From NCBI GenBank assembly GCA_963921425.1, contig OY992840.1, positions 8,992,501 through 9,056,500 of the forward strand: a stretch of 64,000 bases of DNA. The letters run 5' to 3'. This DNA comes from Dryas octopetala. Lineage: Eukaryota > Streptophyta > Magnoliopsida > Rosales > Rosaceae. The notes under the pieces are model-generated. The model worked only from the letters and a program-made list of their open reading frames with translations. It did not search any database and was not told the origin of the DNA. Numbering within the stretch: position 1 is the stretch's first letter; each line of letters opens with the position of its first letter. The translations under genes and the position numbers were made by a program. Below, piece by piece: positions 25,089-37,080 of this stretch.

Positions 25089-25673
25089 TTATACCAACCA
25101 TTTTAGTTGTCGAACCCTATAATCTAATGGACCCTATAAAATCAAAATTAATTAGAAATTATAAAAGATTCTTTTATAAAAGACAGATTAATTAAGAAAT
25201 TAGAATATTAAACTCAAAATCAATTAGTAATGAGTGGAGAGATATAAGACTTTGTAAAATGTTAGGCAATACTTTAATTTCCCTTATCACTCTCATATCA
25301 TATACTATGAAAAAAATAAAGTACTCAAGCCAAAATTAATGGACAATAAATAAATAAAAAATAAACTGTACTCAAGCCAAAATTTTGGCCTTATACCAAC
25401 CATTTTAGTTGTCGAACCCTATAATCTAATGGACCCTATAAAATCAAAATTAATTAGAAATTATAAAAGATTCTTTTATAAAAGACAGATTAATTAAGAA
25501 ATTAGAATATTAAACTCAAAATCAATTAGTAATGAGTGGAGAGATATAAGACTTTGTAAAATGTTAGGCAATACTTTAATTTCCCTTATCACTCTCATAT
25601 CATATACTATGAAAAAAATAAAGTACTCAAGCCAAAATTAATGGACAATAAATAAATAAAAAATAAACTGTAC
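25089..25673. repeat. recent tandem duplication, 302-bp period
   Basis: Bases 25089-25371 recur at 25391-25673, each base shifted by 302. I found no mismatch in a by-eye comparison across the roughly 283-bp copies. The copies are separated by 19 bp. The duplicated DNA is AT-rich and non-coding. The near-identity means a recent event, or an assembly artefact that would need read evidence. Confidence 0.85.
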
Positions 25674-26254
25674 CTCATAAATTGTTAGAATGAGGTTTAA
25701 GGTTAAAAATTCATTTTAAAAAGTTATTTTAATTAAATTTCATAAAATTTGACTCCCAACTATCTCACACATTAATGCCACACTAAAGCTATTCCCTCCT
25801 AAGATCTATCCCATGTGTACCCACTAATTAATTATATACTTTTTAGTATTTACACTCTAAACACTAGAATTTTATTGGTGTTTTTTTTTTCAAGAAAAAA
25901 CAAACTTATTTATTCTAATTTTAAAAGAACTTAGATATTTAAAGGGTGACGATTTTCACACTTCAATTTTTTACGTTTGACTCTTTTCTTGTCTTTATGC
26001 CTGAATTAAACTAATAAAGGAAGAAAAATACAAAAGAGCTAGAAGTGCAAGTGTACACAATTAAAGTGTTAAAATCGCTGCTCTATTTAAATTACATAAA
26101 CTAAAAGTTACAACATCAAGGACTTACTCTCTCATTGAGTACAATATTAATTAAATATTTTTAAATGAACTCTAAATATGTGTGATCATTTGTAAATCAT
26201 ATGTTATGTCAAGCAAAGTAATTGTGAGAAAGTAGAGTGAAGTTAAACTATATT
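25674..26254. other. gene-free AT-rich DNA
   Basis: No open frame, RNA gene or repeat structure could be supported in this stretch. Confidence 0.4.
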
Positions 26255-26990
26255 GGAAAATTATAACCTTACATAGTGGTTTATAATGGCTAAGCCTTTT
26301 CACCTACTATCAATTGGTTATAGGTTAGATACTCCAATGTCCTTCATAGTATCAAAGTAGGTTTACTTACGTGTGTTAGGTCGAGTGACCACATGTACTC
26401 TACGTCACCCAACATGATACTATGTGGGTTGGGCCAAGTGATCCCTTTCAAAGTCGGTTAAACGTTAGATGGTGGAGGTTCTGGCCTTGGTCTATGTGGG
26501 TTGGGCGTTCGTCCTTCATTCCCATCCTTTACAAGCAGGGCAGTCGTTACACCATTCGTCTTTGCTAGTAGTGCCATCCTCCCCTCTAGCTGTATAGGCG
26601 AGTTGTACCTCACTACTGCGTTTTGTCTTGGGTTTTCTCATTTTACCTGACGCAAAGTCGCACATTATTGAACAAGCTCATTTATCTCCTCTTATTGCCA
26701 ATTAGTTTTGGGTTAGATATACGACCGAATTTCCTTTATGATATCAGAGTCAGGTTCACCCACATGTGTTAGGTTGAGTGACCACACGTGCTCCACGTTA
26801 CCCAATTGTTCACGTGCTTAGCTTAAATAACTCTACATGTGTGGGAGCGTATGAAAATATAAAATATTGTCATACATTAAAAATTTATAACTTACACAAT
26901 AATTTATAAAGAATTAAACTTTTTTACTTATTATTAATTAATTTTAAGTTAATTGAATGCTCCACTTTCCTTCAGTCATATCATGCAGAA
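26255..26990. repeat. remnant of an LTR-like repeat with internal direct copies
   Basis: A block containing GGTTAGAT, CCTT(C/T)AT.(G/A)TATCA.AGT and GTGTTAGGT(C/T)GAGTGACCACA occurs at about 26311-26420 and again in diverged form at about 26712-26810. A related end block (TTATAACTTACA and CTCCACTTTCCTTCA) recurs near 26887-26977. Repeated flanks around a short non-coding centre suggest a small non-autonomous LTR element or nested LTR fragments. No protein-coding domain is present. Confidence 0.45.
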
Positions 26991-28719
26991 ATTTAGTAGT
27001 AGTTGTTGTTATTAACTATTAATTATTAAATGGACTACCTCGGAATTGCTAATTTATTTGTAAAGCCAAGATAATGAATGAAGAATAAAAAAAAAATCAA
27101 TCAAGAAGAATCAATCAATCAAGGTATATATATATATATATATAAACAATCAATCAAGGTATATATCTAAATGCATGGGCAGTGGGAGGGAAGTGGGAAT
27201 CCCCACTATCTCTTCTCTCGATCTATCTCTCTCCCTGTACTTCATGATCTTGATACAATGTTAAATGTTTTACTACTCGATCTTCTCTAGTTTCAAAAAC
27301 AAACTATAATTAATTCATGACCACTTCTGCTGAAATCTCACTGGAGCTTCAACTGCTTTAATTATTCGATGCGCATGTGGATTGCACTCACAATTAATGT
27401 ATCAATTACTAGACATTCAAAGGGCTATGGATGCATGTTGTAGCATCCCCAATACATATATATGCATGCATTATCATGAATCATATATTGCCGTTCGTTG
27501 ATTTTATTTAATCTTATTTAAGAAAAAATGTGAGAAGAGAACTCTTTATATTATACAAATTTGGTATAATGGTTATTGGTTAAGCAATAATTAAGCACTA
27601 TACCATAAACCACCAAGTCATTTAAGATAATGTTCATTTGTTAGATAAGATTTTATATTATCAGACTATAAATTTAGATTATATACTCACCGATGTATTA
27701 ATTTAATTAACAATTCTAATTCATCATTTGGTAATATATTGCAAGAAAAGTAGTAAAATTTTTATTTGTGTGTGTATAGATATATATAGTATGAATAGGT
27801 TATTGATGAATTTTAGGTAATTTTTCACTTTGTCTTTATAGGAAAAGTTATCTAGAACTCAACTCAAATGTCATGTCAAAAGTAGTGTCATGGGTTGGGC
27901 ATGTATCTGAAACTTTTCAGATCCTTCCCTACAATATGGAAGCAAACGTCCCAATTCCTACTTTACACCAACAATTATTATTTGGGAATAGCTCCACAAA
28001 CTAGCGGAGATCGAGGATTCGAGGAGCATATTTTCAACCAAAGACAAAATTAGTTACTTAGATTAATTATTAATTATTAATTATTATATGACATGAATTT
28101 GTAAATGTATGAAACGATTTTTTAGCATGAGTAATAAATAACCCGATTCTTATTTAAAAAGTAACTAAATTGATTAATTAACCTGATTCTGACATGACCA
28201 CAAACAAAATATCTAACGTTGGGTTTATCATGGCCAAAAAAAAAAAAAACGTTGGGTTTATAAATTAACAATAAAAAAAATAAAAATGTAGCAATTAACC
28301 CTGATATCAAATATGTAAATACAGCTCAAACATTTTGACAAATATATTAATAAATAAAACAACAAGCATCCAATAATATCAATCTTATTTGCACAAGCAT
28401 CCATAATAGGAACAGACAGAACTGGGTTTCAGTGTTGAACAGACAACTGTTGCAATGTGATGATGTGTGAAGGTGTCATTTATATACTTTTTTAATTTTT
28501 ATATGGTTATGTTGGGTCCAAATGGTCACATATGTACCATAGGGATCTATAGGGGTTAAAAGAATTTTCCAAAAAATTCATTGGTGCATCACCCACGTGG
28601 CTCATATGTGCAAGATGTCAAAACCATTTTAAGATTCTCGAGATTGTTGAAGAATTTTCTTTTTTCTGAAATTAATTACTTAATAATTATTCACATTGAA
28701 TATGTAAATTATAAATGAA
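26991..28719. other. gene-free intergenic DNA
   Basis: The stretch holds a TA dinucleotide tract at 27124-27143 and a short repeated phrase CAATCAATCAAGGTATATAT on both sides of it. A direct repeat AACGTTGGGTTTAT (28217 and 28248) flanks an A run. No gene is supported. Confidence 0.45.
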
Positions 28720-29108
28720 GGGAAATGCTATTCACCTTTTTTTAATTTACTTTCTCTACTAACCTTCTTTTTTAATATTTTTATTTTGTAATATATTTTT
28801 ATGATTAGAACCGTTCATTTTTTCAGATCACTCTATAAAGATCATCTCTACAAAAAATCAACCAAATCGAAAATCGTTTAGTTATGTAACTGTGATCAAA
28901 TGAACATACAGTTTTGGTAACCGTTTGTTTATTTGATAATGATTGCATGACCAAACGATTTCCGGTTTAATTGATTTTTTGCAGAAATGATCTTCAAAGA
29001 GTGATCTAAAAAATGAACGGTCCATTCATAAAAATCTATTACGAATGATAATAATAAAGGAGAAGATCGATGAAGAAGGTAGATTGGAGAAAGTGATTAG
29101 TATTGCCC
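28720..29108. mobile_element. Mutator-like foldback MITE, 389 bp
   Basis: The element is nearly palindromic. The ends are GGGAAATGCTATTCACC on the left and GGGCAATACTAATCACT on the reverse of the right. Arms share ACCGTTCATTTTTT.AGATCACTCT and AAAAAATCAA..AAA.C..AAATCGTTT. The flanks are ATAAATGAA (28711-28719) and ATAAATTAA (29109-29117), a 9-bp duplication with one mismatch. No coding content. Confidence 0.75.
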
Positions 29109-29117
29109 ATAAATTAA

Positions 29118-30349
29118 AGAGAAAAACAAAGTTGAGGACTTAGGGTAGGATAGTTGGCTAAGCAGTTGTGCTGCCCCTACCTCACCGGGTTTTCCCCCTT
29201 CTAAGCCTCTTTCCTTGGTCTTCCTTTGTAACAAAAAAAAACAAAAACAAAAGAGAAAACAAAGTTTGCATTTCTATTTCCTCAAAGTCCTCGGATCAGT
29301 TGTTGATGAAAAAAATGCATAGTTTATCAATTAATTGAGAACAGAGAGCAGCATCATCTCGCGTGCTTATATGGTATATGTTCAATTCATACAAGAATCA
29401 TTCTATACTTTTTTTCTTTTATAAGATGCAAGAAATTTTTTTAGATCAGAGGCCGGTGAATATTGGCGACAAAAAATCCTATATGTAGAGAGAGACAAAA
29501 GAGAGTAGTAGAGGAGGGGGAAAGAGAGGGAAGGTGGGGTTTGGATTTTTATTTGCTAATTTTGTTTTTGTACTTTCAAGGGATAAAAGTGAAATTTAGA
29601 ATTTACACAAAGATGTAGGGTACATCAGGAAAATAGTAGGGTACATACAGAAATTATCTTACATTACCTATCTAATTTTTCTGTCCACAATAGCATGTTT
29701 CTGATCTCTTATTTGTTAATTTAAATGAAATTATTCTCCCCAATTGGAAGGTAGGTAGTTCTTCCAAATTAATTACCCAATGCGTAATAAACCCAAACTT
29801 TGAGGAAATATTAGAAGGAAAATACTACATGTACTAGTTTAATTTACTACATTTGGTTTGAATTAATTGACTTGCAGGGAGCCTAGCTCCCACCAACTTT
29901 TCTGCAAGTCTCTCTTTTAGTGTAGTTTATCTTGCAAAAACAAAGTAGTCAGACAATTTAGTTTACATATTCACATGACAGTTCAATATTTTATACCACA
30001 TAACAAACCGCTCTTCAACTATGAATTTTATATGTGTAACACATGGACCAAATTAACCAATTTTTTTAAACTAAAAAATGTAGTAAAACCGCTTGGATCT
30101 GGTACAAATTATAATTAACCTCAAGAGATTGAATTGGGGACCATGTGCCCCATCCCCCTTCCAACAATCCAACCCAAGGTCTTCAAAATGCCCTATTATA
30201 TATGTTAAGATTTTTAGTTTGTTTTATTATATGATCCAAATTGAAAAAAAACAAAAACAAAAAAGACAAAATTTGGTGTTTCTTAATTTGAATAATAGAA
30301 AAAAACAAAGTTGTTCATGATCTCTAATTATAAATACACGTTTAATTGT
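29118..30349. other. gene-free intergenic DNA
   Basis: A segment at about 29145-29235 is richer in C and ends in an A-rich tail after TTGTAAC, which may be a short SINE-like insertion, but no convincing A and B boxes were found. A GA-rich block at about 29488-29540 precedes poly-T-rich DNA. No gene is supported. Confidence 0.4.
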
Positions 30350-32330
30350 TAAAGGTAAAAAAATTAGTGCCTAATTTTAAACACCCTAATCACCAAAAAA
30401 ATTTGTCTAAACCTCCACCCATCTAGAAACTATTTCAAAACCCCCTAAAATTTATAATCCTAAATTACCCTTATGACGCACGCTGACGCGTACTGACACA
30501 TGCTGACGTCACTGTAACTGAATTTTGGTAAAACTGTTTTTTTTTTTTTTTTTTGAATTGAAGTTTTTGCTAAAACTCAATATTTCACTAAAACTAAAAT
30601 CAAACACTGAAATTGAATTTCATTACACTAAAACTGAATTTCAAAAATTCAGTTACACTGAAACTGAATTTCAAAAATTCAGTTACACTGAAACTGAATT
30701 TCAAGAATTCAATTACACTGAAACTGAATTTCAGAAATTCAGTTACACTAAATTGAAGAATTCAGTTATGAATTCACTTACTGAAACTGAATTAAGTGAT
30801 GAAACAATTACACCTTGACTAAAATGCAATTACACCTTAATTAAAAAACAATTACACCTTTACTAAAACAATTACACTTCACTAAAACAGTTACACCTTT
30901 ACTGAATTCCGTTTCACTAAAAAGAACACAGCAACCTTATCAAAAAAAAAACCAACAATACAACAAGTCATTGAGATGAGAGGAGTAGCCAACAATACAA
31001 CGTCATCCGATCACCTCACGCGCGACGAGTACACGACAGCCACCACTGCCTCGATCTGTTTCTACCTGCAAATTTGATTCATCATATTTCAGAACCATAA
31101 TTTTATTCAAAATTCATTTAAAACTCATGTTTCACGAACTGAAACTGTTTCATCAATAAATGAAATAAATTTGTATATACTTATAAATCAATTAAAAAAC
31201 CCGCATTTCTATCCGATTAACAACAAATTCAATTAAAACAGATTCACAAATTATACATTTCACAAACAGATTCACAAATCAATTTCAAATTAGGGCTTTT
31301 GAACCAAACCGTCTGCAAATAGCTCACTAATTCAAAGGAAACAAAAAACTTCAAACGTACCAGAACTTGACTTATGAACCCAGACTTGTTTCTGCAAATA
31401 CAGTTTCACTGCTGATGCATGTTTACCTTCAAAACTGCAGCTTGAAATAATTTTGATTCATCATATATATGTATTTTGGAAAACAACAGAGAAGCCGCGG
31501 GCTTCCAAAGGTGATGGTGCTGTCGGAATTTCGAAATCCCCAAATAGCAAAAATGAAATCCTCAAATCTATTTCAAAATGGGTATTACCTGCGCTGAGAG
31601 GCAGAGATGAAATCGTCGACCTTTGGGGCAGCAATGGTGGCGCAGAGAAGCAGAGTACCAACTCCAAAACCCGCTAGCTGCCAGAACACAGAGATCGCCG
31701 GCAAGGATGTCGCCGACTTCTCTCCTTCGACACGACAGTAAGTCTCAGACCTTCTCGGCGTCGAGTCGCCGTCCACGGTGGTCAGTTGGAGAATCGGAGA
31801 CCACCATCGTGCTTAGGACGTCGAGAGGAAGAAGACTTGGGTGGTCCAGCATTGCAACTTCGCCGGAAAAGGCAGATCGCCGGCGAACACCTCCGATGGG
31901 AGTCACGGCGATCTGGGCTGTTTGGGCATGATTCGGGGCGAGTGATGACAGAGGGAGGAAGAGGAGAGAGAGACAAAGTTGATGGTGGTGGTCTCGCTGG
32001 CAACCGTCGCCGAACAACGCCACACGCGCCGGCGACAGCCGCACGCGGAGGAGAGAGAACAGAGAGAAGAAAGATGATGTGGAAATGAGAGAGAGAGAGC
32101 GCGTGAGAATGAGAGAAAATATATTGAAAATTGATTTTGTATAACCTAGGGTTATAATAGGAACATTAAAAAAAAAAAAGTCAAATTTAGCTGAGTGTTA
32201 GTTGACTAAGGAGTTTTGGAAGAGTTTAAGTAGGTAATTGGGGGTTTTGAATTAATTATATTAAGGGTGGAGGTTTTGAAATAATTAAATTCTAAATAGG
32301 GGGTTATGGATAGTTTACATTAAAAAAATA
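30350..32330. mobile_element. candidate non-autonomous DNA element with GC-rich core
   Basis: The two ends hold matching blocks in inverted order. On the left AAACCTCCACCC (about 30407) is followed by TTTCAAAACCCCCTA. On the reverse of the right AAACCTCCACCC is followed by ATTCAAAACCCCCAA. Inside are a tandem array of about 30 bp units (30618-30740) and a GC-rich block at about 31490-32100 that differs sharply from its surroundings. The block is open in several frames on both strands, but none has a recognisable domain. It may be a captured gene fragment or an element promoter/leader. Target duplication was not found, so ends are approximate. Confidence 0.45.
30618..30745. repeat. tandem array of about 30-bp units
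   Basis: The unit CACT(G/A)AAACTGAATTTCA(A/G)(A/G)AATTCA(G/A)TTA repeats about four times. Each unit contains an internal inverted motif (TGAATTTCA..AATTCA) and encodes, by chance or design, a repeating peptide in the + frame 30525-30818. The array lies inside the candidate element and shows no sign of being a gene. Confidence 0.65.
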
Positions 32331-33300
32331 TATATGAAACAATGATTATTGTAAAATGTTATGAATCTGATTATATATATCCCTTGTGGGTATACATGCA
32401 TATATAGATTTTAATCTAATTACAATATTATTTACACGCATATGCAAAAGATGTTGTGAATCCTCTACTATTTTTTACTCGTACACATATCGAAAACGTA
32501 CAAACTCTCATTCCCACTAGTCGGTATTGGCTGCGGAATGTTATGCTTTGTTGGAAAGGCTTGGTTATATATACAACATGGTTTTGTTGAGGTCCAGGTT
32601 AATTTAAAGCGATTCAAAACCCACTATATATATATATATTGACATTAATTGTTGTTCGTAAAATTTCCGTTTTGTGGTGCATGCATTCCATTTTGGGAGA
32701 CATATTTTTCCTTATTAGTCAGTTTCAATAAATTCCTATTATACATATTAATCGAGAGATTAATTCAGTGGCAAATTTACTTGTCAAGTAATTAGACTGT
32801 GGTTGATACATTTTCTTTAAATGTGCTTAATTGCGCAACGTCGGCCTTTGATGTAATGGAGATTGGTTAATAATGCCTTGGGCCTTGGGGTCTTGGGGGT
32901 TGTACGTAGTTGTTAGAATAAAAATATAAAATGCATATAATTGTCTGCCTTTGAAAGTGACTGGTTTTAAAGATTAAAAGCATGCATCCTTTATTTTCAT
33001 TGAAGGATAACAAACAAATAAACAAAGATATTCATGATTAGAGAAAAAGTACGAGCACGAAATACAAAAAGGTTGTATTTTCTATATTAATTTCTACTTT
33101 CCGTTCTCACACTCTCCCTCAACGTTATCTTCTGTGAGACTGTAACTGGTAGTTGGGAGACTAATGACTTGGATTCTCTCTCTCTCGCTAGTCTCTCCCT
33201 AGTCTGAAGGGTAGCTAGAGATAGAGAGGACTCGCTGGCCTTTCAATTTTTTTGTCTTTCTTCGATAGAGGTAGCTTAGCAAACACAGTACCTAACTCTG
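32331..33300. other. gene-free DNA upstream of the MYB gene
   Basis: AT-rich sequence with an AT tract near 32625-32640. The last 250 bases become CT- and GA-rich and probably form the distal MYB promoter. No specific cis element can be assigned by eye. Confidence 0.4.
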
Positions 33301-33305
33301 CACCA

Positions 33306-33313
33306 TATAAATT
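33306..33313 (+). promoter_or_regulatory. probable TATA box of the MYB gene
   Basis: TATAAATT stands 149 bp before the start codon at 33462. It is followed by a CT-rich leader ending in a CT dinucleotide tract at 33421-33456. The distance suits a leader of about 110-120 nt. Confidence 0.45.
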
Positions 33314-33416
33314 TTAACACCTATTGCTTAATTTCTCTCTCACTTATTGTGAGTGTCATCAACCAACAGTCAGTCTCTCTCTCACTATCATCTGATCCCA
33401 ACACCAAAAATTAAAC

Positions 33417-33420
<4 letters not shown>

Positions 33421-33456
<36 letters not shown>
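33421..33456. repeat. CT microsatellite in the MYB leader
   Basis: Eighteen uninterrupted CT units end five bases before the MYB start codon. Confidence 0.88.
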
Positions 33457-33459
<3 letters not shown>

Positions 33460-33461
33460 AT

Positions 33462-34514
33462 ATGGCTCCAAAGAAGAACGAGGGATCCACAAAAAGGGTT
33501 ATGAACAAAGGAGCCTGGACAGCAGAGGAAGATAGAAAACTTGCAGAGTATATTGAACTTCATGGTGCAAAGAGGTGGAAGACAGTGGCTACCATTTCAG
33601 GTTAATTAATTATTACTCTTCCTACACCTAATCATTTTGAGCTTGCTTAAACCCCACCCAAAATCAATTGGAACTGTGTGAAAAACAGAAAGTACTAAGT
33701 AATTAATTAATTAAACCCAACACACAAAGTAACCACATTCTTCTTGATTTTGATTAAACCTGTTGGCTTCATGTGTTTCATTATGCAGGTTTGAACCGCT
33801 GTGGGAAGAGTTGCAGACTGAGATGGTTGAATTATCTGAGACCCAATATTAAGAGAGGCAACATATCTGATGATGAAGAAGACTTGATACTTAGGCTTCA
33901 TAAACTACTAGGAAACAGGTACTTAATTAGGCTTCATATATATTTTTGGTATTTTGTATGTTATGTTCTGGTACTATTAATATGAATAATATGCTCAAAT
34001 TGGACACTTAATTGATTAACGGTTCAGATTCACAGTTTTACAATATAGCATATTAGATACTATTTAATTCTAGCAAGAGAATATTTATTGAGCAGACTAT
34101 GGCATTTGACACATGACCTATGCGTTGTATAGGTGGTCTTTGATTGCTGGACGACTTCCAGGGCGAACAGACAATGAAATAAAGAACTATTGGAATTCTC
34201 ATTTGAGCAAGAAAATAAATCATAATAAGGATAAATTAACAGAGCAGAAAGCTTCAAGCGCGTCTCAAGAGACTAGGATTACTACCAACCCTCCCTGGCA
34301 TAAAGCGTTGGACGACAGTGCTAGCGGAGCTCAAGCGGATGAGGAAGAAGAAGAAAGAGGAGGAGCAAAAGGATCAAGTGGGAATAACAATTCGGATGTA
34401 AACTTTGATGTGAACGAATTCTTTGACTTCTCAACTGAAGGTTCCTACGGGTTGGAGTGGGTGAACAAGTTTCTTGAGCTTGATGAAGACACGTGGCTTG
34501 CAGAGAAAAGGTGA
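33462..34514 (+). CDS. R2R3-MYB transcription factor, three exons, 216 aa
   Basis: The exons are 33462-33600, 33789-33918 and 34133-34514; phases join as 1 and 2, the usual R2R3-MYB layout. R2 spans about residues 16-65 with tryptophans at 19, 39 and 59 and the block [19 protein letters not shown]3 spans about 68-116 with Ile in place of the first Trp, Trp at 91 and 110, and [15 protein letters not shown]. Residues 78-97 match the bHLH-interaction signature [D/E]Lx2[R/K]x3Lx6Lx3R exactly, so the protein probably works in MYB-bHLH-WD40 complexes that control pigments or epidermal cell fate (family knowledge). The C-terminal region is short and acidic, ending [18 protein letters not shown]. It resembles WER/MYB82/RCP1-type proteins, but I cannot fix the subgroup. 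The start is the ATG immediately after the CT tract. Confidence 0.9.
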
Positions 34515-36300
34515 GCATTAATGTGTAGTTAATAATACTAATAATAAGTGTAGTTTTAATTTCCCATTTCAAAAATGGAAGCAAAAAATAAAAAAGAATC
34601 AGATAGTGTGATTCTTCTGTACAAGTTAATTAAATGAAAATTGCTCATTCTTGTATGGACTCGTCTACCCATAATATTTTTTATAGGTCAAAAACTAATT
34701 TCCTAATCTCCTGTCTGTGACCACAGACCATTCATTAAATCCCCAGCAGTTCTGTGGTTTTTATAGGTTAGAAAAACTTAATTAATAGCAGAATATATAT
34801 ATATATAGGTGCCGATCATATTTGCTAATTGTCTCGACTAGCTAGAAAGCCTAGAATCACCTTAATGCAACTTTCATTTTCTTTTTATCTATTTTGAAGA
34901 ATCACATTCAACGCTCAAGTATTTATGATGCCATAAAAAAAATAAAAAAAAGTACCTGTGAGGCTGTGATTGTGTGATGAAATCTATTGACATATATTTC
35001 CACGTTGATTCGTACTTAAATTGAAATGATTTAATGAATGGGGCAATTCAAGACCCAAGGACACCCAGAGTCAACATGAATCTAAGTGCCACTGTGCCAG
35101 CCGTAATGGATAAGAATCAGCAGCCAGTAACCGGTAATCAACGTGGTCTTCGTCAGCATGACGTATGCACGCAGCTGGTTTTGTTACACCCTTCATGAAA
35201 TTAAGCTCCTTGATTGAATCAATGTAAATTGTAAAGTCTAACTTTAATAAATTAAAGCTCGAGGTTTAATTAAGTTGGGCACACTTGTTCTTCAATTCTT
35301 AGAGGAATTAAATACAAATAATTATTGTATGTAATTGTAAATTTGTAATATCATGTGATATAATAATGTGGTATTATCAATTTATTTAAATTATAATATG
35401 TATATAATTTTTAATTTTTAAAATCTTAAATCTTAAAAAAATATTTTTAAAATCGTACATATATTATAATCTAAATAAATTGGTAATACCACGGTGTTAT
35501 AAGTCACATATAATAATTTCCCTCATTTAAATCAATTCTATATGTATCTTTCAAATGAATTCTCAACCATTTTTTTGAATGTTCTAATTTTAAAAATGAG
35601 AGTATATTAATTGTAAATAATCAAATAATAATACATGTACTACAATTACGGATCACAACACTCATATAACAAAGATACATTTACATATATAGATCATATC
35701 TTTATAAAAGATGTAGTTACTAATAATCCATAAATATGATATAAATAGTATTTTTGTTGTCTATTGAAATCACATCATGGTTGACAAGATGTGGAATTTT
35801 GTTTTGTTTTTTTTAAAGAAGGAAAAAACAAAGATGAAAACGTGCATATCTAAAATCTACCTGATTAAAGTCCAATCCCCGAATGTTGTACCTTCTACCC
35901 GATTAGGGGGGAAATAATTAAAGAGTACATGCATGCAATGGTCTTATTGACATTGATTATGTAAACCATCACACAAGCAAAAAAGAATTGTGATTTATTA
36001 TCAACATATATATAATTTGAAAACATCAAAGTTTCTTCATATACAAAAATCCAACTATCCTGTATACATAATTGGTTTGCAATTAAGGACCATAAAATGT
36101 TTGTTCCAAAATGATTTACATGTCAGTATCAACAATTTATTGACTATACTCCCGAAACTGGGAAATAATTGACTTGTACAATAAAATCATATGAGATCTT
36201 CTGTATGTGGTAAAAAGGACAAGAATCAAAATTGGATTATAATTAATGTTGATTATAGGCTTTATTTTGGTCCTATCAAATGTCACATAGAGCTATAGAG
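34515..36300. other. 3' flank of the MYB gene and gene-free DNA
   Basis: The first few hundred bases are probable 3' UTR. Apart from the small foldback at 35318-35522 listed separately, the rest is AT-rich intergenic DNA without recognisable genes. Confidence 0.45.
35318..35522. repeat. small foldback (MITE-like), about 205 bp
   Basis: The left half (ATTATTGTATGT, then GTGGTATTATCAATTTATTTAAATTATAAT) is an inverted copy of the right half (reverse: ATTATTATATGT, then GTGGTATTACCAATTTATTTAGATTATAAT). The centre is AT-rich. The family and target duplication are not clear. Confidence 0.55.
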
Positions 36301-37080
36301 ACTCCTTGTCGTCTTTTCCTGCAATGGATGAACAAATTAGTAAATTAGTAAATTGGACAAATACTTCAACTGTCTGAACAAAAAGTAAGTCACAGTCATT
36401 TCACAAACTCAGCATCAAATGAGCTCCTGAAAGAGTTTGTCTCTATTATGTGAATCAAGACATTATACTATATGACAACAGCTTTTCTTTGATTCTGTTT
36501 GATTATCAGTACTGGCATGTCAAATCTTAGTGCAGATAGTAATACTTCCAGTACAAACAAAACAAACTATCGAAGCAATAAGAATGTTCTCTGAATTTTT
36601 GATGGAATGATGGTGGCTTTTCTCTGTTTCAGAAATTCAGTCCTATTGGTTGGTGACTGAAAATGGAAAAACGAAATTGGAAAATAGTACACAAATGCAA
36701 CCAGACTTAATTGGAGCTTCATAATAAAAACAAAGAGAATATAGTGGGTTGGAGCTAGCAGTCACAAGCCATACAGTAAAACATCATCTGCACTATTAAA
36801 GATGCATATTAGTTATTATGCATACCTGCAGCATGAATTCTCATTTTGGCATCCACCCCAGTCTTCCCAGAAAAAGTTCATCGATGTTTCAGTTCAAGAA
36901 CTTGGGACACCAAACATAAACCAGGCTGGAGGCACCAAATGCTGTTTGAAGTCCTTCATAATGTCAACAGCCAAGCCCCTTCTTGGACTTGCATCTACTC
37001 TTGACTCTATTCAGCTCCTCATTCAAACTCAGCCTATTTTTCGAAGATTAATATCTATTAAAGGACATGTTAAACATATG
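36301..37080 (-). other. probable 3' UTR and downstream flank of the GT47 gene
   Basis: The stretch lies directly after the glycosyltransferase stop codon on the minus strand. A plus-strand frame at 36802-37128 overlaps it and the end of that gene, but shows no domain and reads partly as the antisense of the coding exon, so it is not called. Confidence 0.4.

Noticed and set aside
29145..29235. Short C-richer segment with an A tail, possible SINE
   Set aside because: A and B boxes could not be identified convincingly and no target duplication was seen.
30618..30745. Regular 30-bp array considered as a CRISPR-like array
   Set aside because: Units are contiguous with no unique spacers, the DNA is from a plant nucleus, and no cas genes exist; it is an ordinary tandem repeat.
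31461..32088. Several overlapping frames on both strands in the GC-rich block
   Set aside because: GC-rich DNA has few stop codons; none of the frames shows a domain, start context or splice support.
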